Shown: positions 46,202-54,427, counted from the stretch's first letter. The stretch is DNA of 64,000 nucleotides from Arthrobacter sp. ov407 (GCF_900102895.1 NZ_FNGD01000011.1:62001-126000), one strand, 5' to 3'. Made by a program: numbers and translations. Notes: generated by a model from the sequence alone, not told the origin.

Positions 46202-46326
46202 GTCTGTGGGCAGACGAGACACCGGCGGCCCACCGCTGCGAATCACGCGAAACGTCTGTTCGGTGGGCCATTCCGGGTAGGAGACCCGGGGCGGACCTGC
46301 CCGCAGGGCAAGTTACCCGGGAATAG

Positions 46327-46752
46327 TCACTGAATGCAGAATTCGTTCCCTTCCGGGTCGATCATCGCAATGTGCCAGGCGTCGTCGCCGTCGAACACCC
46401 TGGCGAGCGTGCCCCCGGCCTCCACGCAGCGCTCGGCGTGGGCAAGGGCCAGGCGGCGTCCGTCCGCCTTCGACCCGGAACCCTCGCTGACATTGATGTC
46501 CAGATGTACCCGGTTCTTCGCCGTCTTCCCCTCGGGAACCGGCTGGAAGAACAGGCGGGGGCCCTTGCCGGACGGGTCAATGACAGCGCCACGCCACAGC
46601 TCCTCCGGGATGCCTTCGTTCGTGGCAAATTCCGCCCAGCTCGAAAATCCCTTGGGCGGCTCCTGGAGGCTGTAGCTGAGGGCCACCGCCCAAAACCGAG
46701 TCATTGTCTCGATATCGTGGCAGTCAAAGGTCACCTGGAATGGGTAGGACAC
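46327..46752 (-). CDS. VOC family (glyoxalase-like) protein
   Basis: The 141-aa protein starts at a GTG. It carries the glyoxalase_6 pattern VTFDCHDIETMTRFWAVALS, RLFFQPVPEGKTAKNRVHLD and MIDPEGNEFCIQ. It is related to the protein at 12183-12551 but has a different insert. Substrate unknown. Confidence 0.8.
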   Translation of the reverse strand: MSYPFQVTFDCHDIETMTRFWAVALSYSLQEPPKGFSSWAEFATNEGIPEELWRGAVIDPSGKGPRLFFQPVPEGKTAKNRVHLDINVSEGSGSKADGRRLALAHAERCVEAGGTLARVFDGDDAWHIAMIDPEGNEFCIQ

Positions 46753-46986
46753 AGGACCGCCTTCCGTTCGGATGCAACAACTATGCCATCGGCCCGCGGC
46801 CGCATGCCGCCATCAGCGACGGAGGCGTGTGGATCGTCCAGCTCGTCGTGTCCGGTGGTCCTGCCGTCGGTTTTCGGCGGGTGGGGAGCGGCCCCCGTAC
46901 GTTGCCGGGTTCTTATCCGGCCGCCCCGCAGCCCTGTAGCCAAAAAACGCCGAACGCCTCAGAGGGCAGATGTGGGCCGGCGGCCT

Positions 46987-47253
46987 TTATACCCTGCTTC
47001 TCCGGCCGGCCACGGCGCCATAGATCAGGAGCACAATGATGGCGCCGAGGATGGAGAGGAGCCAGGTCCGCAGATCGAAGAAATCAGCGAGGCCACCGCC
47101 GAAGATCAACGAACCTATCCAGCCGCCGAGGATGGCGCCCACGACGCCCACAACGAGAGTGATCACCCAGCCGCCACCCTGCCGGCCGGGCAGGACCGCC
47201 TTGGCGATGGCTCCCGCGATAAGCCCAAGAAGGAGGAATCCCAGAATCCCCAT
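46987..47253 (-). CDS. GlsB/YeaQ/YmgE family membrane protein
   Basis: The 88-aa protein begins MGILGFLLLGLIAGAIAKAV at the ATG at 47253, with GGAAG upstream. It shows three hydrophobic helices with Gly-rich packing (GGWVITLVVGVVGAILGG) and a basic tail, the GlsB/YeaQ transglycosylase-associated family pattern. These proteins are membrane-integral and linked to general stress response in several bacteria. Confidence 0.82.
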   Translation of the reverse strand: MGILGFLLLGLIAGAIAKAVLPGRQGGGWVITLVVGVVGAILGGWIGSLIFGGGLADFFDLRTWLLSILGAIIVLLIYGAVAGRRSRV

Positions 47254-47434
47254 GACTGCACTTCCTTTCACTAGGCCGGTCGCGGAATGCGACCGCAACA
47301 GGATTTAATCAGCATGCCTAGCAGTATGCAAGACCCGGCGCCCGGGGGGGCGGTGTTCGTCCGTGATGCCCCGTCAGGTGCCACCTCCGGCGGACACCGA
47401 GGGACCTCACCTCCAAGTGGTGGAACGCTATCGT

Positions 47435-47463
47435 TTGACTTGCGCATTTGGCCAACATATGTT
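47435..47463 (+). promoter_or_regulatory. Near-consensus promoter for a small RNA
   Basis: TTGACT (-35, 47435-47440) and TATGTT (-10, 47458-47463) are separated by exactly 17 nt. Transcription would begin near 47470. No coding frame starts close downstream; a strong terminator follows about 45 nt later. Confidence 0.65.
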
Positions 47464-47469
47464 TATCCA

Positions 47470-47553
47470 GTTCGTCCGGTACCCCCAAGCCGGAGAACCA
47501 CCTAAAGACGCCCCCGCACCCTGGCCGACCCCGGCCCGTGCGGGGGCGTTTTT
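47470..47553 (+). ncRNA. Putative small RNA, C-rich hairpins (6C RNA-like)
   Basis: The predicted RNA of ~84 nt contains a first hairpin TCCGG-TACCCCCAAG-CCGGA (47475-47494), with a five-C run in the loop, and an intrinsic terminator. It is flanked by its own promoter. The C-rich loops recall the actinobacterial 6C RNA family, although the loop runs here are five Cs. No conserved ORF is present. The structures are directly visible; the family link is tentative. Confidence 0.5.
47508..47553 (+). terminator. Intrinsic terminator
   Basis: ACGCCCCCGCAC (47508-47519) pairs perfectly with GTGCGGGGGCGT (47538-47549), followed by TTTTT. It is a textbook rho-independent terminator of the small RNA. 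Confidence 0.85.
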
Positions 47554-47677
47554 CCCGCCATCATGGGGCCATGGCATCATCCATCCTCGCCGGGTCCACC
47601 TTGGAGTACCTGCGGCCAGATCCCGGGCACCCAGCGGAGGAGGCCGCTCGTGGGAAAACGGGAACTACCCAAAGGCC

Positions 47678-47926
47678 ATGGCCACCCTGCCGCTGGCCGA
47701 CGGCGCCACGGTTGACGACTACGCTGTGGCCGAACGCTGGAACCCCTCCTACGTCCTCGTGTCCTGGGCCGATGACGGCGACCAGGCGCACTGGGCTTGG
47801 ATCCCTTGCAGGAACGTCCGTCGCGTTACCGACTCCGAATGGGACATCGAAGAGTACCGGCGCTGCCCGAAGAACCTACGCGGCATCCGGTGGGGCGACC
47901 GGCTGCCGGGGTTCCTGCCCACGTAG
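47678..47926 (+). CDS. Hypothetical protein, 82 aa or longer
   Basis: The frame reads MATLPLADGATVDDYAVAER, SYVLVSWADDGDQAHWAWIP, DSEWDIEEYRRCPKNL, a convincing small folded protein. The frame stays open upstream and SWENGNYPKA before the ATG also looks protein-like, so the true start may lie earlier and be damaged. AAAGGCC lies very close to the ATG. No family is recognised. Confidence 0.5.
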   Translation: MATLPLADGATVDDYAVAERWNPSYVLVSWADDGDQAHWAWIPCRNVRRVTDSEWDIEEYRRCPKNLRGIRWGDRLPGFLPT

Positions 47927-47984
47927 CCAAAGCCCCAATCAGAAACCGCTTGTGCCTGTAGAGGTTTCGGAGTTGCAATAAACT

Positions 47985-48170
47985 ATGAACCCAATGGCGT
48001 CCCTGGACACGCCCGAGGTTTCCGGAGACGTTCTTCTGTTGATCGCAGGAATAGGCGTGGCTGCGATTATCCTGATGGCGGCCTTCCTTACCTTCCTGTA
48101 TTACCGCGACCGTGCCGAGGACAAGCGATCCAAGAAGAAGGCAACGTCACGGCATCGGCGGGAGCAATAG
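47985..48170 (+). CDS. Small single-pass membrane protein, 61 aa
   Basis: Starts at ATG 47985. One transmembrane helix is predicted (VLLLIAGIGVAAIILMAAFL), followed by a strongly basic tail (DKRSKKKATSRHRREQ). The basic tail would lie in the cytoplasm. GGAG lies about 15 nt upstream, so the ribosome binding site is weak. No family is recognised. Confidence 0.55.
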   Translation: MNPMASLDTPEVSGDVLLLIAGIGVAAIILMAAFLTFLYYRDRAEDKRSKKKATSRHRREQ

Positions 48171-48271
48171 GCTCCCGGGCTTCCCTATCGGCCTGACTCC
48201 CAGGGCGGTTTTAGGGCTGTTTAGATCCTGCAGACAAACTTGGTGGGTCCTACCGGGCGCTTCTCGATAGG

Positions 48272-48523
48272 TCACAGCCAGGGGTATCCATATGGGTCGA
48301 GGGTTGATTTGGCATCGATCTCCGCCGCGTCGTGTTCGCGCACCTTGTCCGGGAAGGAGAAGTCGCTCGGGGCCACGGAGATCCTGGCCACGGGACGTAC
48401 GGATGCTGTTGAAGCCCAGTGTGGCTCCTCGATGAGGTGCCGTCCGATCCGTTCGGGTTCCTGCCGGGTGAAGCCTCAGCGGGGCAGGAGGTAGACGGTC
48501 CCGTTACGCCGCAGAGGCGCGTC
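48272..48523 (-). pseudogene. Damaged hypothetical gene with an internal stop
   Basis: The minus frame reads LRRNGTVYLLPR, an in-frame TGA, then GFTRQEPERIGRHLIEEPHW, SVRPVARISVAPSDFSFPD and KSTLDPYGYPWL. The sequence on both sides looks like one protein, so a nonsense mutation or a small indel is likely. No start codon is seen at the left end. No family is recognised. Confidence 0.4.
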
Positions 48524-48631
48524 GTTTGGTGCGGGAGACGGAGAAGATAGTGCATCTCGCTGACGCGCAAGCCAGTATTCCTCTATGCCAACCATTGGAC
48601 CACCTAGAGCAATCTGGCCCTCAAGGAGGGT

Positions 48632-49147
48632 TCACGGCGTGGGGACTTCAAGGACTGTGGGAGCGCCCGGAGTATTCCAATCAAAGAGCGTCAGATGCCA
48701 CAGGTGGGGCTGCTTGCGTGAGGGGTCGATCAAGCCGTGCGCCCCTAGACGCTCCAGAGCTTCTCGAACTCGCCATGATGAGGGTGAGCCTCCGGCGGCA
48801 ACGGTTTCCTGCCAGTCAGCTGCGGCATCCGCGGGATCAATTCCAACTGATGTCAGGGCCGCATGGTCACGAAGATCAACGATCCTGTCGGCATTTACTT
48901 CGAACCGCAGCACCCGAAGGTCGGGAGTGCGATTGTCAGTGTGGGCGACCATCGCAGCGGCGACACCATCCAGCGAAGCGCTGAGGTACAGCGTTGGCAC
49001 ATCCGGAGGGGAATACCGGCCGGCGGACCGGGATCCACCAAGCGCGACGTCACGGTAGGCCGGATCAACTGCCCGAAAGAACGAACCTGTAAAAGTACGC
49101 ATCAGCGGATCGTCGCCGCCGATAGCTGGTTGGTCTCGCTGCGCCAT
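48632..49147 (-). CDS. RES domain-like protein
   Basis: The 171-aa protein begins MAQRDQPAIGGDDPLMRTFT with GGGGAGAGCGT upstream. RES features are a first Arg (RTFTGSFFRAVDP), then SRSAGRYSPPDVPTLYLSAS and the following helix DGVAAAMVAH. RES enzymes hydrolyse or phosphorylyse NAD+ and are often toxins. The catalytic Glu normally found in the helix after YLS is not evident here, and no antitoxin gene is adjacent. The call rests on motif order only. Confidence 0.5.
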   Translation of the reverse strand: MAQRDQPAIGGDDPLMRTFTGSFFRAVDPAYRDVALGGSRSAGRYSPPDVPTLYLSASLDGVAAAMVAHTDNRTPDLRVLRFEVNADRIVDLRDHAALTSVGIDPADAAADWQETVAAGGSPSSWRVREALERLGAHGLIDPSRKQPHLWHLTLFDWNTPGAPTVLEVPTP

Positions 49148-49269
49148 TACGCTCTCCCCGTCCCTGCGAGTTCACTCTGTCTAAAGACAGCACTCTTCCA
49201 CATCCGATGACCGATCGATTATGGCAAATGACCGTCCTGCTGCGCGGGAGGCCGGCAGCGCCTACGGAG

Positions 49270-49875
49270 TTAACTGACGCGGCGGTAGCGGATGTGGGTG
49301 GCCAGCGGTGAGTGAAGCACCTCGGCCGGTTCGAAGCCGAAGGATTCAACCCCGTCGAAGATGCGCTCGCCCGCACCGAGCAGGACCGGTGCGATGTCGA
49401 GGGTGAGCTCGTCGATCACGCCGGCGATCAGTGCCTGTCGGACGGTCGAGGCCCCACCGGCGATGTCCACGCCGTTGTCCCCGGCGGCCTGGCACGCTGC
49501 GGAGTAGGCCGCGTCGAAGCCCTCGGTGACGAAGTGGAAGGTCGTCCCGCCGTCCATCTGGATCGGGTCATGCCCGTGATGGGTCAGCACGAATACCGGC
49601 GCGTGGTACGGCGGTTCGGCTCCCCACCACCCGGCCCATTCCTCATCCCAATCCCCGCGGATCGGGCCGAACATGTTCCGACCCATCACATACGCGCCCC
49701 GCGGGCGCATAAGCCACTCGTTCGCGACCTTGTCGGCATCGTTGGCTCGCGGGTCGCCGATGTGCCAGCCGTGCAGCTCCAGCCCCCGCTTGCCCAGAGG
49801 GTTCTCGCGGCTCTGGTCCGGCCCGGCGACGAAGCCATCCAGCGAGATCGACATGTGGCAGGTGGTGTCCGACAC
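49270..49875 (-). CDS. Dihydrofolate reductase family protein (RibD C-terminal-like)
   Basis: The 201-aa protein starts at a GTG (49875) with AGGAGG 6 nt upstream. It shows CHMSISLDGFVAGPDQS, AYVMGRNMFGPIRG, VFVLTHHGHDPI, VDIAGGASTVRQALIAGVID and LLGAGERIF, the DHFR/RibD-C fold. Such proteins bind NADPH. They are probably general reductases with unknown substrate. A smaller relative is at 13499-14062. Confidence 0.88.
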   Translation of the reverse strand: MSDTTCHMSISLDGFVAGPDQSRENPLGKRGLELHGWHIGDPRANDADKVANEWLMRPRGAYVMGRNMFGPIRGDWDEEWAGWWGAEPPYHAPVFVLTHHGHDPIQMDGGTTFHFVTEGFDAAYSAACQAAGDNGVDIAGGASTVRQALIAGVIDELTLDIAPVLLGAGERIFDGVESFGFEPAEVLHSPLATHIRYRRVS

Positions 49876-50055
49876 CGCGAACCTCCTGAGTGATTGCGAC
49901 TTGCATGCGGTCGTGTGGGGATTCTGGGGATCGTAGCAGGTGATGGCATCCTCGCCAATGCCTCCTGCCGCTGGTCGCCGACGGTCTCTCACACCCTTCG
50001 TCCGGACCAAGATCAGGGAACGCGACATTAGATCCGAAGGACACCTACTGTCGGG

Positions 50056-50307
50056 CTACTGTAGATCATCCGGGACGCCGAATCGCCTTCCAATGAGTAC
50101 GCGAATGGCCGCGAGTAGAGGCTGATCTTCCAGCGCAATGCCCTCGCCTCCGTAATGCACCCCCGTTTCGTCACCCACTGCTTCTATGTCAAAAAGGTTG
50201 AGGACCTCGGCCACGCGAACCTGATACTCGGTGGCGGTCATTTGGCGAGACACACGAACTGGAATTGTGCTGAGTTTGCGCGCGACCTTAGCAGCGGATT
50301 CATTCAT
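50056..50307 (-). CDS. Hypothetical protein, 83 aa
   Basis: The protein MNESAAKVARKLSTIPVRVS starts at the ATG at 50307 with a modest AAGAG upstream. Helical and strand pattern suggests a small alpha/beta fold ending IRVLIGRRFGVPDDLQ. No family is recognised. The upstream frame (to 50454) is low-complexity and rejected. Confidence 0.45.
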   Translation of the reverse strand: MNESAAKVARKLSTIPVRVSRQMTATEYQVRVAEVLNLFDIEAVGDETGVHYGGEGIALEDQPLLAAIRVLIGRRFGVPDDLQ

Positions 50308-50408
50308 GGGCGCACTCTTGCATGGCGTTCCGCCATTGCACAAGGGGGGCGCTTCGGACCTAGTCCGGGAGTATAAGGCGACGTTAGGCTCGCGGGAGCT
50401 GGGCCCAT

Positions 50409-50570
50409 CCTCCCGCGGCACCCGCCGGCAAAACCCTGTCGGCGCAGGTTCCAATACCGGCGGATCGTCCTGACACCCACCAGGCTGCTGGCCGCTTCTT
50501 CGCCCGAGAGTGCGCAGTCAATCCACAACATAATGACCGGATTCCGGAGGGTCCGCAGATGCTTATGACC
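50409..50570 (-). pseudogene. Helix-turn-helix remnant
   Basis: A minus frame reads GHKHLRTLRNPVIMLWIDCA, then LSGEEAASSLVGVRTIRRYW. The AASSLVGVRTIRRYWNLRR part resembles a recombinase or transposase HTH. It has no start and no clear C-terminus. I treat it as a fragment; evidence is weak. Confidence 0.3.
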
Positions 50571-50781
50571 CCGTGCTGAAAAACCCCGGATTTTCGCGGA
50601 AGTGATCCGCTCCCTTGCGCTCGATTGCTCGGGGCATGCCTGCTGCCCGCCGTCCGGAGGCCGATGATCCAAGCCGCACGCTTTCGGTGATTAATGGAAC
50701 GCGTATGCGACGATTCGCCGATAGTTATCGGGTGCCAGCAGCGTGTCCGCTGTAGCGCCGGGGCCATTTGGGGGAATAGCA

Positions 50782-51093
50782 ATGTCGATAGAAACGGTGT
50801 CTAATTCCGGACTTTCACGCGACCAACGCAGCGCACGTTGGCTCCACGGGCTATTGAACTTGTTCGTTGCGGGACCCCTGGCGGCGGGCCTGGGGTGGAT
50901 GCTGAGTAACGTGCAAGGCCACATTCAGCTGTTGTCAGGAGAGGTCAGATTCGGGCACCCGGACTACGGGGCATGGAGGGCGTCCTTGGACACTGCAGTG
51001 GTCATTTGTGGCGTCAACATCGCTGTTCTGGGGTTGTTCATAGTCTTTGAACAGCGCTGGTACCGGCGGAGAATGCGAGCCCTCAACGAGTAG
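50782..51093 (+). CDS. Two-TM membrane protein, 103 aa
   Basis: Starts at ATG 50782 with GGGGGAATAGCA upstream. Helices are near 25-45 (LNLFVAGPLAAGLGWML) and 75-95 (AVVICGVNIAVLGLFIVF). Between them is a ~25-residue extracellular loop (VQGHIQLLSGEVRFG). No family is recognised. It lies at the left edge of an array of small membrane proteins. Confidence 0.55.
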   Translation: MSIETVSNSGLSRDQRSARWLHGLLNLFVAGPLAAGLGWMLSNVQGHIQLLSGEVRFGHPDYGAWRASLDTAVVICGVNIAVLGLFIVFEQRWYRRRMRALNE

Positions 51094-51299
51094 CGATGGT
51101 CGTCGGAGTGACGCTCCCAGTTCGGTGGGCCTTGCGTCTCCGCCGAAAAGGCGACGGTGGCGCGGGCATGCCCCGGTCTTAGGTGCCTCCCTCAGGACTG
51201 GAGGGCCGCCCGCTGCTGGCCGTCAGGCTGGCACTCAGCAAGCCATCATTTATGAGAGCGAGCCCTTACCGCCGGGAGGTTCAGTCGTTACCCTGAGCC

Positions 51300-51581
51300 A
51301 TGAGAGAACCCGACGGCGGCGCAAGCCCTGAAGTGAAACGCTGGCTTCGTCGCCTTACTTACTATGGCGGGGCTTTAGCTTTGGCCATGATCACGCTGAA
51401 CTTCCTGCCAATCGACGCCGAGCCGTGGGTCTGGGTCAAGCTGGCAGTCCTTGCCGTCGGGACCATAATCTTCCTGTTCTGGGTGACCCGGTTTTCGTTG
51501 TGGCAACGGGACGAATATTGGCGCGAACGCGGCAAAGACCCCAAGCATCCCGAGCGATTGCCCAACCACCCGCTTGAATAG
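51300..51581 (+). CDS. Two-TM membrane protein, 93 aa
   Basis: Starts at an ATG preceded by CCCTGAGCC, with no strong Shine-Dalgarno. It has two helices (YYGGALALAMITLNFLP and VKLAVLAVGTIIFLFWVTRF) and a charged C-terminus (DEYWRERGKDPKHPERL). No family is recognised. It belongs to the small membrane array. Confidence 0.55.
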   Translation: MREPDGGASPEVKRWLRRLTYYGGALALAMITLNFLPIDAEPWVWVKLAVLAVGTIIFLFWVTRFSLWQRDEYWRERGKDPKHPERLPNHPLE

Positions 51582-51717
51582 CCATCGTTTATGAGAACGG
51601 CCACCAGGTGCCAGCGCTACATCTCGCTAGGCTGGCGCCATGACCGGCAATGAACCCTCTCGACGTCGCCAGGGCCCTGGCGTGAGCACGGGGTCATAAC
51701 TTCCGATTGGAGCTAGG

Positions 51718-51933
51718 ATGTTTCCGAAAAAAGGGCAGGTCTGGACGAATCGAGAGCGCGGCAGAAGTCTAGGTCTCCTGTATGGCATAGCCGCTGTCGT
51801 TTGTTTGGCCCTCGGCATTTACCTCGGTGTGGCACAGTCGAACTGGCTAGTGCTCATCATCGCGGTGGTGACTACTGCCGCTGCCGGGCTCTACGTGTAC
51901 GCCAATGAGCGGGACCACCGTGGCGAACCGTAG
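51718..51933 (+). CDS. Two-TM membrane protein, 71 aa
   Basis: Starts at ATG 51718 with GGAGCTAGG upstream. Two helices (LLYGIAAVVCLALGIYLGVA and WLVLIIAVVTTAAAGLYVYA) and a charged tail (ERDHRGEP). No domain is recognised. It is followed 7 nt later by another membrane protein gene. Confidence 0.55.
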   Translation: MFPKKGQVWTNRERGRSLGLLYGIAAVVCLALGIYLGVAQSNWLVLIIAVVTTAAAGLYVYANERDHRGEP

Positions 51934-51940
51934 ACCGAGA

Positions 51941-52153
51941 ATGAGCAGCAGCCGGCGCTCCCTTCAAATCCAGGCGGCTGCGCTCATCATCACGCTTGTC
52001 GTCCTCATATCTGTTTTCACCGAGGCTGCCACTACGACTGCGAAGGTGATCAATGCTGGGGCGATCATTCTCTGTCTTGCTCTTCTGGGGTTTATCGGTT
52101 CAAGACTCCTCAAGCATCGAAAGAGTGGCACCGGAGGCATCAGGGACAGCTGA
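51941..52153 (+). CDS. Two-TM membrane protein, 70 aa
   Basis: The ATG at 51941 (MSSSRRSLQIQAAALIITLV) is preceded by GAGA; a longer reading from 51905 would overlap the upstream gene by 29 nt. Helices are ALIITLVVLISVFTE and AIILCLALLGFIGSRLL. No domain is recognised. Part of the small membrane array. Confidence 0.5.
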   Translation: MSSSRRSLQIQAAALIITLVVLISVFTEAATTTAKVINAGAIILCLALLGFIGSRLLKHRKSGTGGIRDS

Positions 52154-52204
52154 TCCGGACCTCTGTAAGCGAGCCGTGGGTCTGGGCCGATTTCCGTCGC
52201 CTCG

Positions 52205-52390
52205 CTACTTCCAGTCCTTGCGCGTCCCGGTGTAGTACCCGCCGAACATCAAGATGAGGCCGCTGAGGGCGAGCACGTATGGCGAGATACCGATGCGCTC
52301 TGGTGGGATCTGGAGGGCCATGATGGTGCCGATGAGGGCGTTCAAAGCGCCCACGCACAGAAGGAACATGCCCAGCTGTCGGGGATTCAA
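52205..52390 (-). CDS. Two-TM membrane protein, 61 aa
   Basis: A TTG start at 52390 (NPRQLGMFLLCVGALNALIG), with AGGGGC upstream, lies 14 nt after the end of the frameshifted gene, suggesting one operon. Two helices are seen, then a GYYTGTRKDWK tail. An internal ATG at 52369 is an alternative start. No family is recognised. Confidence 0.5.
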   Translation of the reverse strand: MNPRQLGMFLLCVGALNALIGTIMALQIPPERIGISPYVLALSGLILMFGGYYTGTRKDWK

Positions 52391-52403
52391 GGGACCGCCC
52401 CTG

Positions 52404-52972
52404 TTATCGCCACAATGACTCTTCCTCCGGGAACTGGTCGAGGAGCTTCTGGATCCGTGGCCGGCGGCGCCGGACCCACAGCGGGAAGCCGACAGCCCAG
52501 CCGAGGAACACGACACTGCAAACCACTCCGAGCCAGGGGTTCTCGCCGGGCTCGAAAATGACGAAGACTCCCAGCACGGTCGCAAGGCCAAAAAACACGG
52601 ACCCGATCCAGGCCATGCGCCGCTCCTCGATGAGCATGGTGATCAGCTCCGGTTCCCACAGTTCCGCGGAGGCGTGCTCCGGCAGCTGTCCGGTGGAGAT
52701 GGCCTTCTTGAGGTTCGTTGCCGTGGGCGAGCCGGGAGGGAGGGCCCGATCCTTGGCTGCGGCGCGGACAGCCATCCACACGGTGAAGGTGCCGATTGCC
52801 ACGCCGAAGGCGCCGTAAATGGCGACATCTTCTGAGCCGACCTCCTTGCCCCGAAGGAGGCGTATGCCCAGTTGCAGGCCAGCGTATATGCGGAAGCGAT
52901 GACGAGCACGAGTATCCACAGAGGCGTGCGTCGCACCAGTCCTCGCCATCTGCTCCCGGAATCCGCGATCAT
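52404..52972 (-). pseudogene. Frameshifted membrane protein gene
   Basis: The first half (MIADSGSRWRGLVRRTPLWI, then a helix LVLVIASAYTLACNWAYASF) is in one frame. The second half (GKEVGSEDVAIYGAFGVAIG to LLDQFPEEESLWR) is in another. The frames meet at a run of four Gs (plus strand C at 52849-52852); adding one G restores FGGKEVGSEDV. It starts at an ATG overlapping the upstream gene by 4 nt. Natural phase variation, decay or sequencing error are all possible. The intact protein would be ~190 aa with several helices. Confidence 0.65.
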
Positions 52973-53355
52973 GACGCCTGTGAAGCGAAGGACAACGCAC
53001 CCACCGCGAACCCGACGACCCCTATGAGAACGAACATGCCGCCGAAGAATCGGATGAACAACGGCTTCGAGAACAGAGACTTGGAATAATCCACTCCCAT
53101 GGGCTTGTAGTCCTTCGCCATCGCAGCGTAAGCGCGTGCAGATCCCCGGACGTCAAACGCCAGCATCAGTCCAAGTAGAGCCGCAGCCAGGCCGAGGGCA
53201 CCGAACGTCCACGGCACCACGCTAGCTGGCTGTTCCTGCCCGGCGAACGCCAGGAGAGGGACGGATGCGAAGGCCACTGCGAAAACGATCAGGTAGACCA
53301 CGACGCAGCCCTTGATTGGCTGCGGCAATTTCATCATCGAACGCCAGATCTTCAT
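52969..53355 (-). CDS. Membrane protein with three TM helices, 128 aa
   Basis: The ATG at 53355 follows GGGGACCC. Helices are VVVYLIVFAVAFASVPLLAF, TFGALGLAAALLGLMLAF and FFGGMFVLIGVVGFAVGAL. The C-terminal TGA overlaps the next gene's ATG. No family is recognised. It is first in an apparent operon with the frameshifted gene and the 61-aa gene. Confidence 0.6.
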   Translation of the reverse strand: MKIWRSMMKLPQPIKGCVVVYLIVFAVAFASVPLLAFAGQEQPASVVPWTFGALGLAAALLGLMLAFDVRGSARAYAAMAKDYKPMGVDYSKSLFSKPLFIRFFGGMFVLIGVVGFAVGALSFASQAS

Positions 53356-53484
53356 GGGTCCCCTATCCGATAGCCGACTATTGCCGTCACCCTAACCCGT
53401 TCCGGCCCAGGGATCTACGAAAAGCCCGGCCCGGCTTTGCCCGCTGCGCGGTGAACCCCTTGGGCCAGCCGTTAGTATCAGGGC

Positions 53485-53703
53485 ATGGGCGTCAGGAAGT
53501 GGAAGCAACCGACGAAGGTGCAGGCCATTTTTATGAGCATCCTGGCCTTGATGTTGCTGGCCAACACGGCATGGTCAGTGCTGATGGAGGGCCGCTCTGC
53601 AACGGTCTTCGTCTGGTTCGTCATGGCCTTGGACCTGGCCTTCCTGGTACTGGGCCTCTGGCTGTACCGTCGGGCTGTGAAAGTCCCACCCTCGCGCGAG
53701 TAG
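53485..53703 (+). CDS. Two-TM membrane protein, 72 aa
   Basis: Starts at ATG 53485. The peptide begins MGVRKWKQPTKVQAIFMSIL and has two helices (AIFMSILALMLLANTAWSVL and VWFVMALDLAFLVLGLWLY) with an RRAVKV tail. Its TAG stop overlaps the ribosome binding site of the pseudogene that follows, so they were probably one operon. Confidence 0.55.
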   Translation: MGVRKWKQPTKVQAIFMSILALMLLANTAWSVLMEGRSATVFVWFVMALDLAFLVLGLWLYRRAVKVPPSRE

Positions 53704-53711
53704 GAGGGATG

Positions 53712-53883
53712 ATGAACGGGGTCGACGGCCTCATGCCAAAAGCCTGATGACCGTTGGGCCACGGCCACGCGAAGAGCCCAGAGCGTCGCCGACCTGGGTC
53801 TGGACCGTGCGCTGAAGGCTTACTACACGATGTACCTACCAGCCGGCTTGATCACTTTGGTCGCGGCTGGGATGATCCCTTAG
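53712..53883 (+). pseudogene. Frameshifted, truncated paralogue of the 54652-55281 gene
   Basis: An ATG after AGGAGGG opens MNGVDGLMPKA and stops. Removing one A from the AAAA run (53738-53741) restores a reading that matches the start of the protein at 54652-55281: MNGVDGLMPKPDDRWATATR versus MSGIDDLIHGPDDRWTTATR, then SVADLGLDRALKAYYTMYLP. It is then cut at a TAG after GLITLVAAGMIP. A degraded duplicate. Confidence 0.6.
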
Positions 53884-54036
53884 GTCCCGGGCGATGAGCC
53901 CTCGTTTTTCGCCTGCATTTATTAGGTACGATTTCGGCCGCGGCGATGCTACAAATCGAAGACATGTTCACATGTGGAAAAGCCTGTGGAGAACGTATGT
54001 TCGATAAGCCTCCGGGATTCGTTCTAAAATTGAGGC

Positions 54037-54321
54037 GTGATCAAGGCAGGCTCTCCCGAGGACATAGACCGGATGGTCGCGCGCCTGGACGCCGACAAGG
54101 TTCGCCCCATGGATGACAGCTCGCCGATTCGGGACTTCCCGATATACGGGCGCCCCCTCGTGTGCGTCAACGGGATCTACGGTAAGGCTGTGGCCTGGTC
54201 CCACAGCTACGGCCTGATTGACTGGCTGGATTCCTCCGGCAAGTACCACCTGGGCTGGGCGCAGTCAGCCAGCATTAAGCGCATGACGCCAGAGGAGTGG
54301 AAGGGCAGCAGCGGGCTCTAG
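54037..54321 (+). CDS. Hypothetical protein, 94 aa
   Basis: Starts at a GTG with GAGGC close upstream (MIKAGSPEDIDRMVARLDAD). The central VCVNGIYGKAVAWSHSYGLI and DSSGKYHLGWAQSASIKRMT parts suggest a small beta-barrel. The last ~75 nt are duplicated with changes at 56071-56144. No family is recognised. A single gene in the accessory array. Confidence 0.5.
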   Translation: MIKAGSPEDIDRMVARLDADKVRPMDDSSPIRDFPIYGRPLVCVNGIYGKAVAWSHSYGLIDWLDSSGKYHLGWAQSASIKRMTPEEWKGSSGL

Positions 54322-54427
54322 GGTGTGCCGAAGGTGCGTGCGATCGCCTCATTTCGCATATTGGTCCGGAGCCTCCTGGCGGTGCTGGCTCTGCCCGCGC
54401 AGTTCACAGTACCCGCAGCAAACATGA

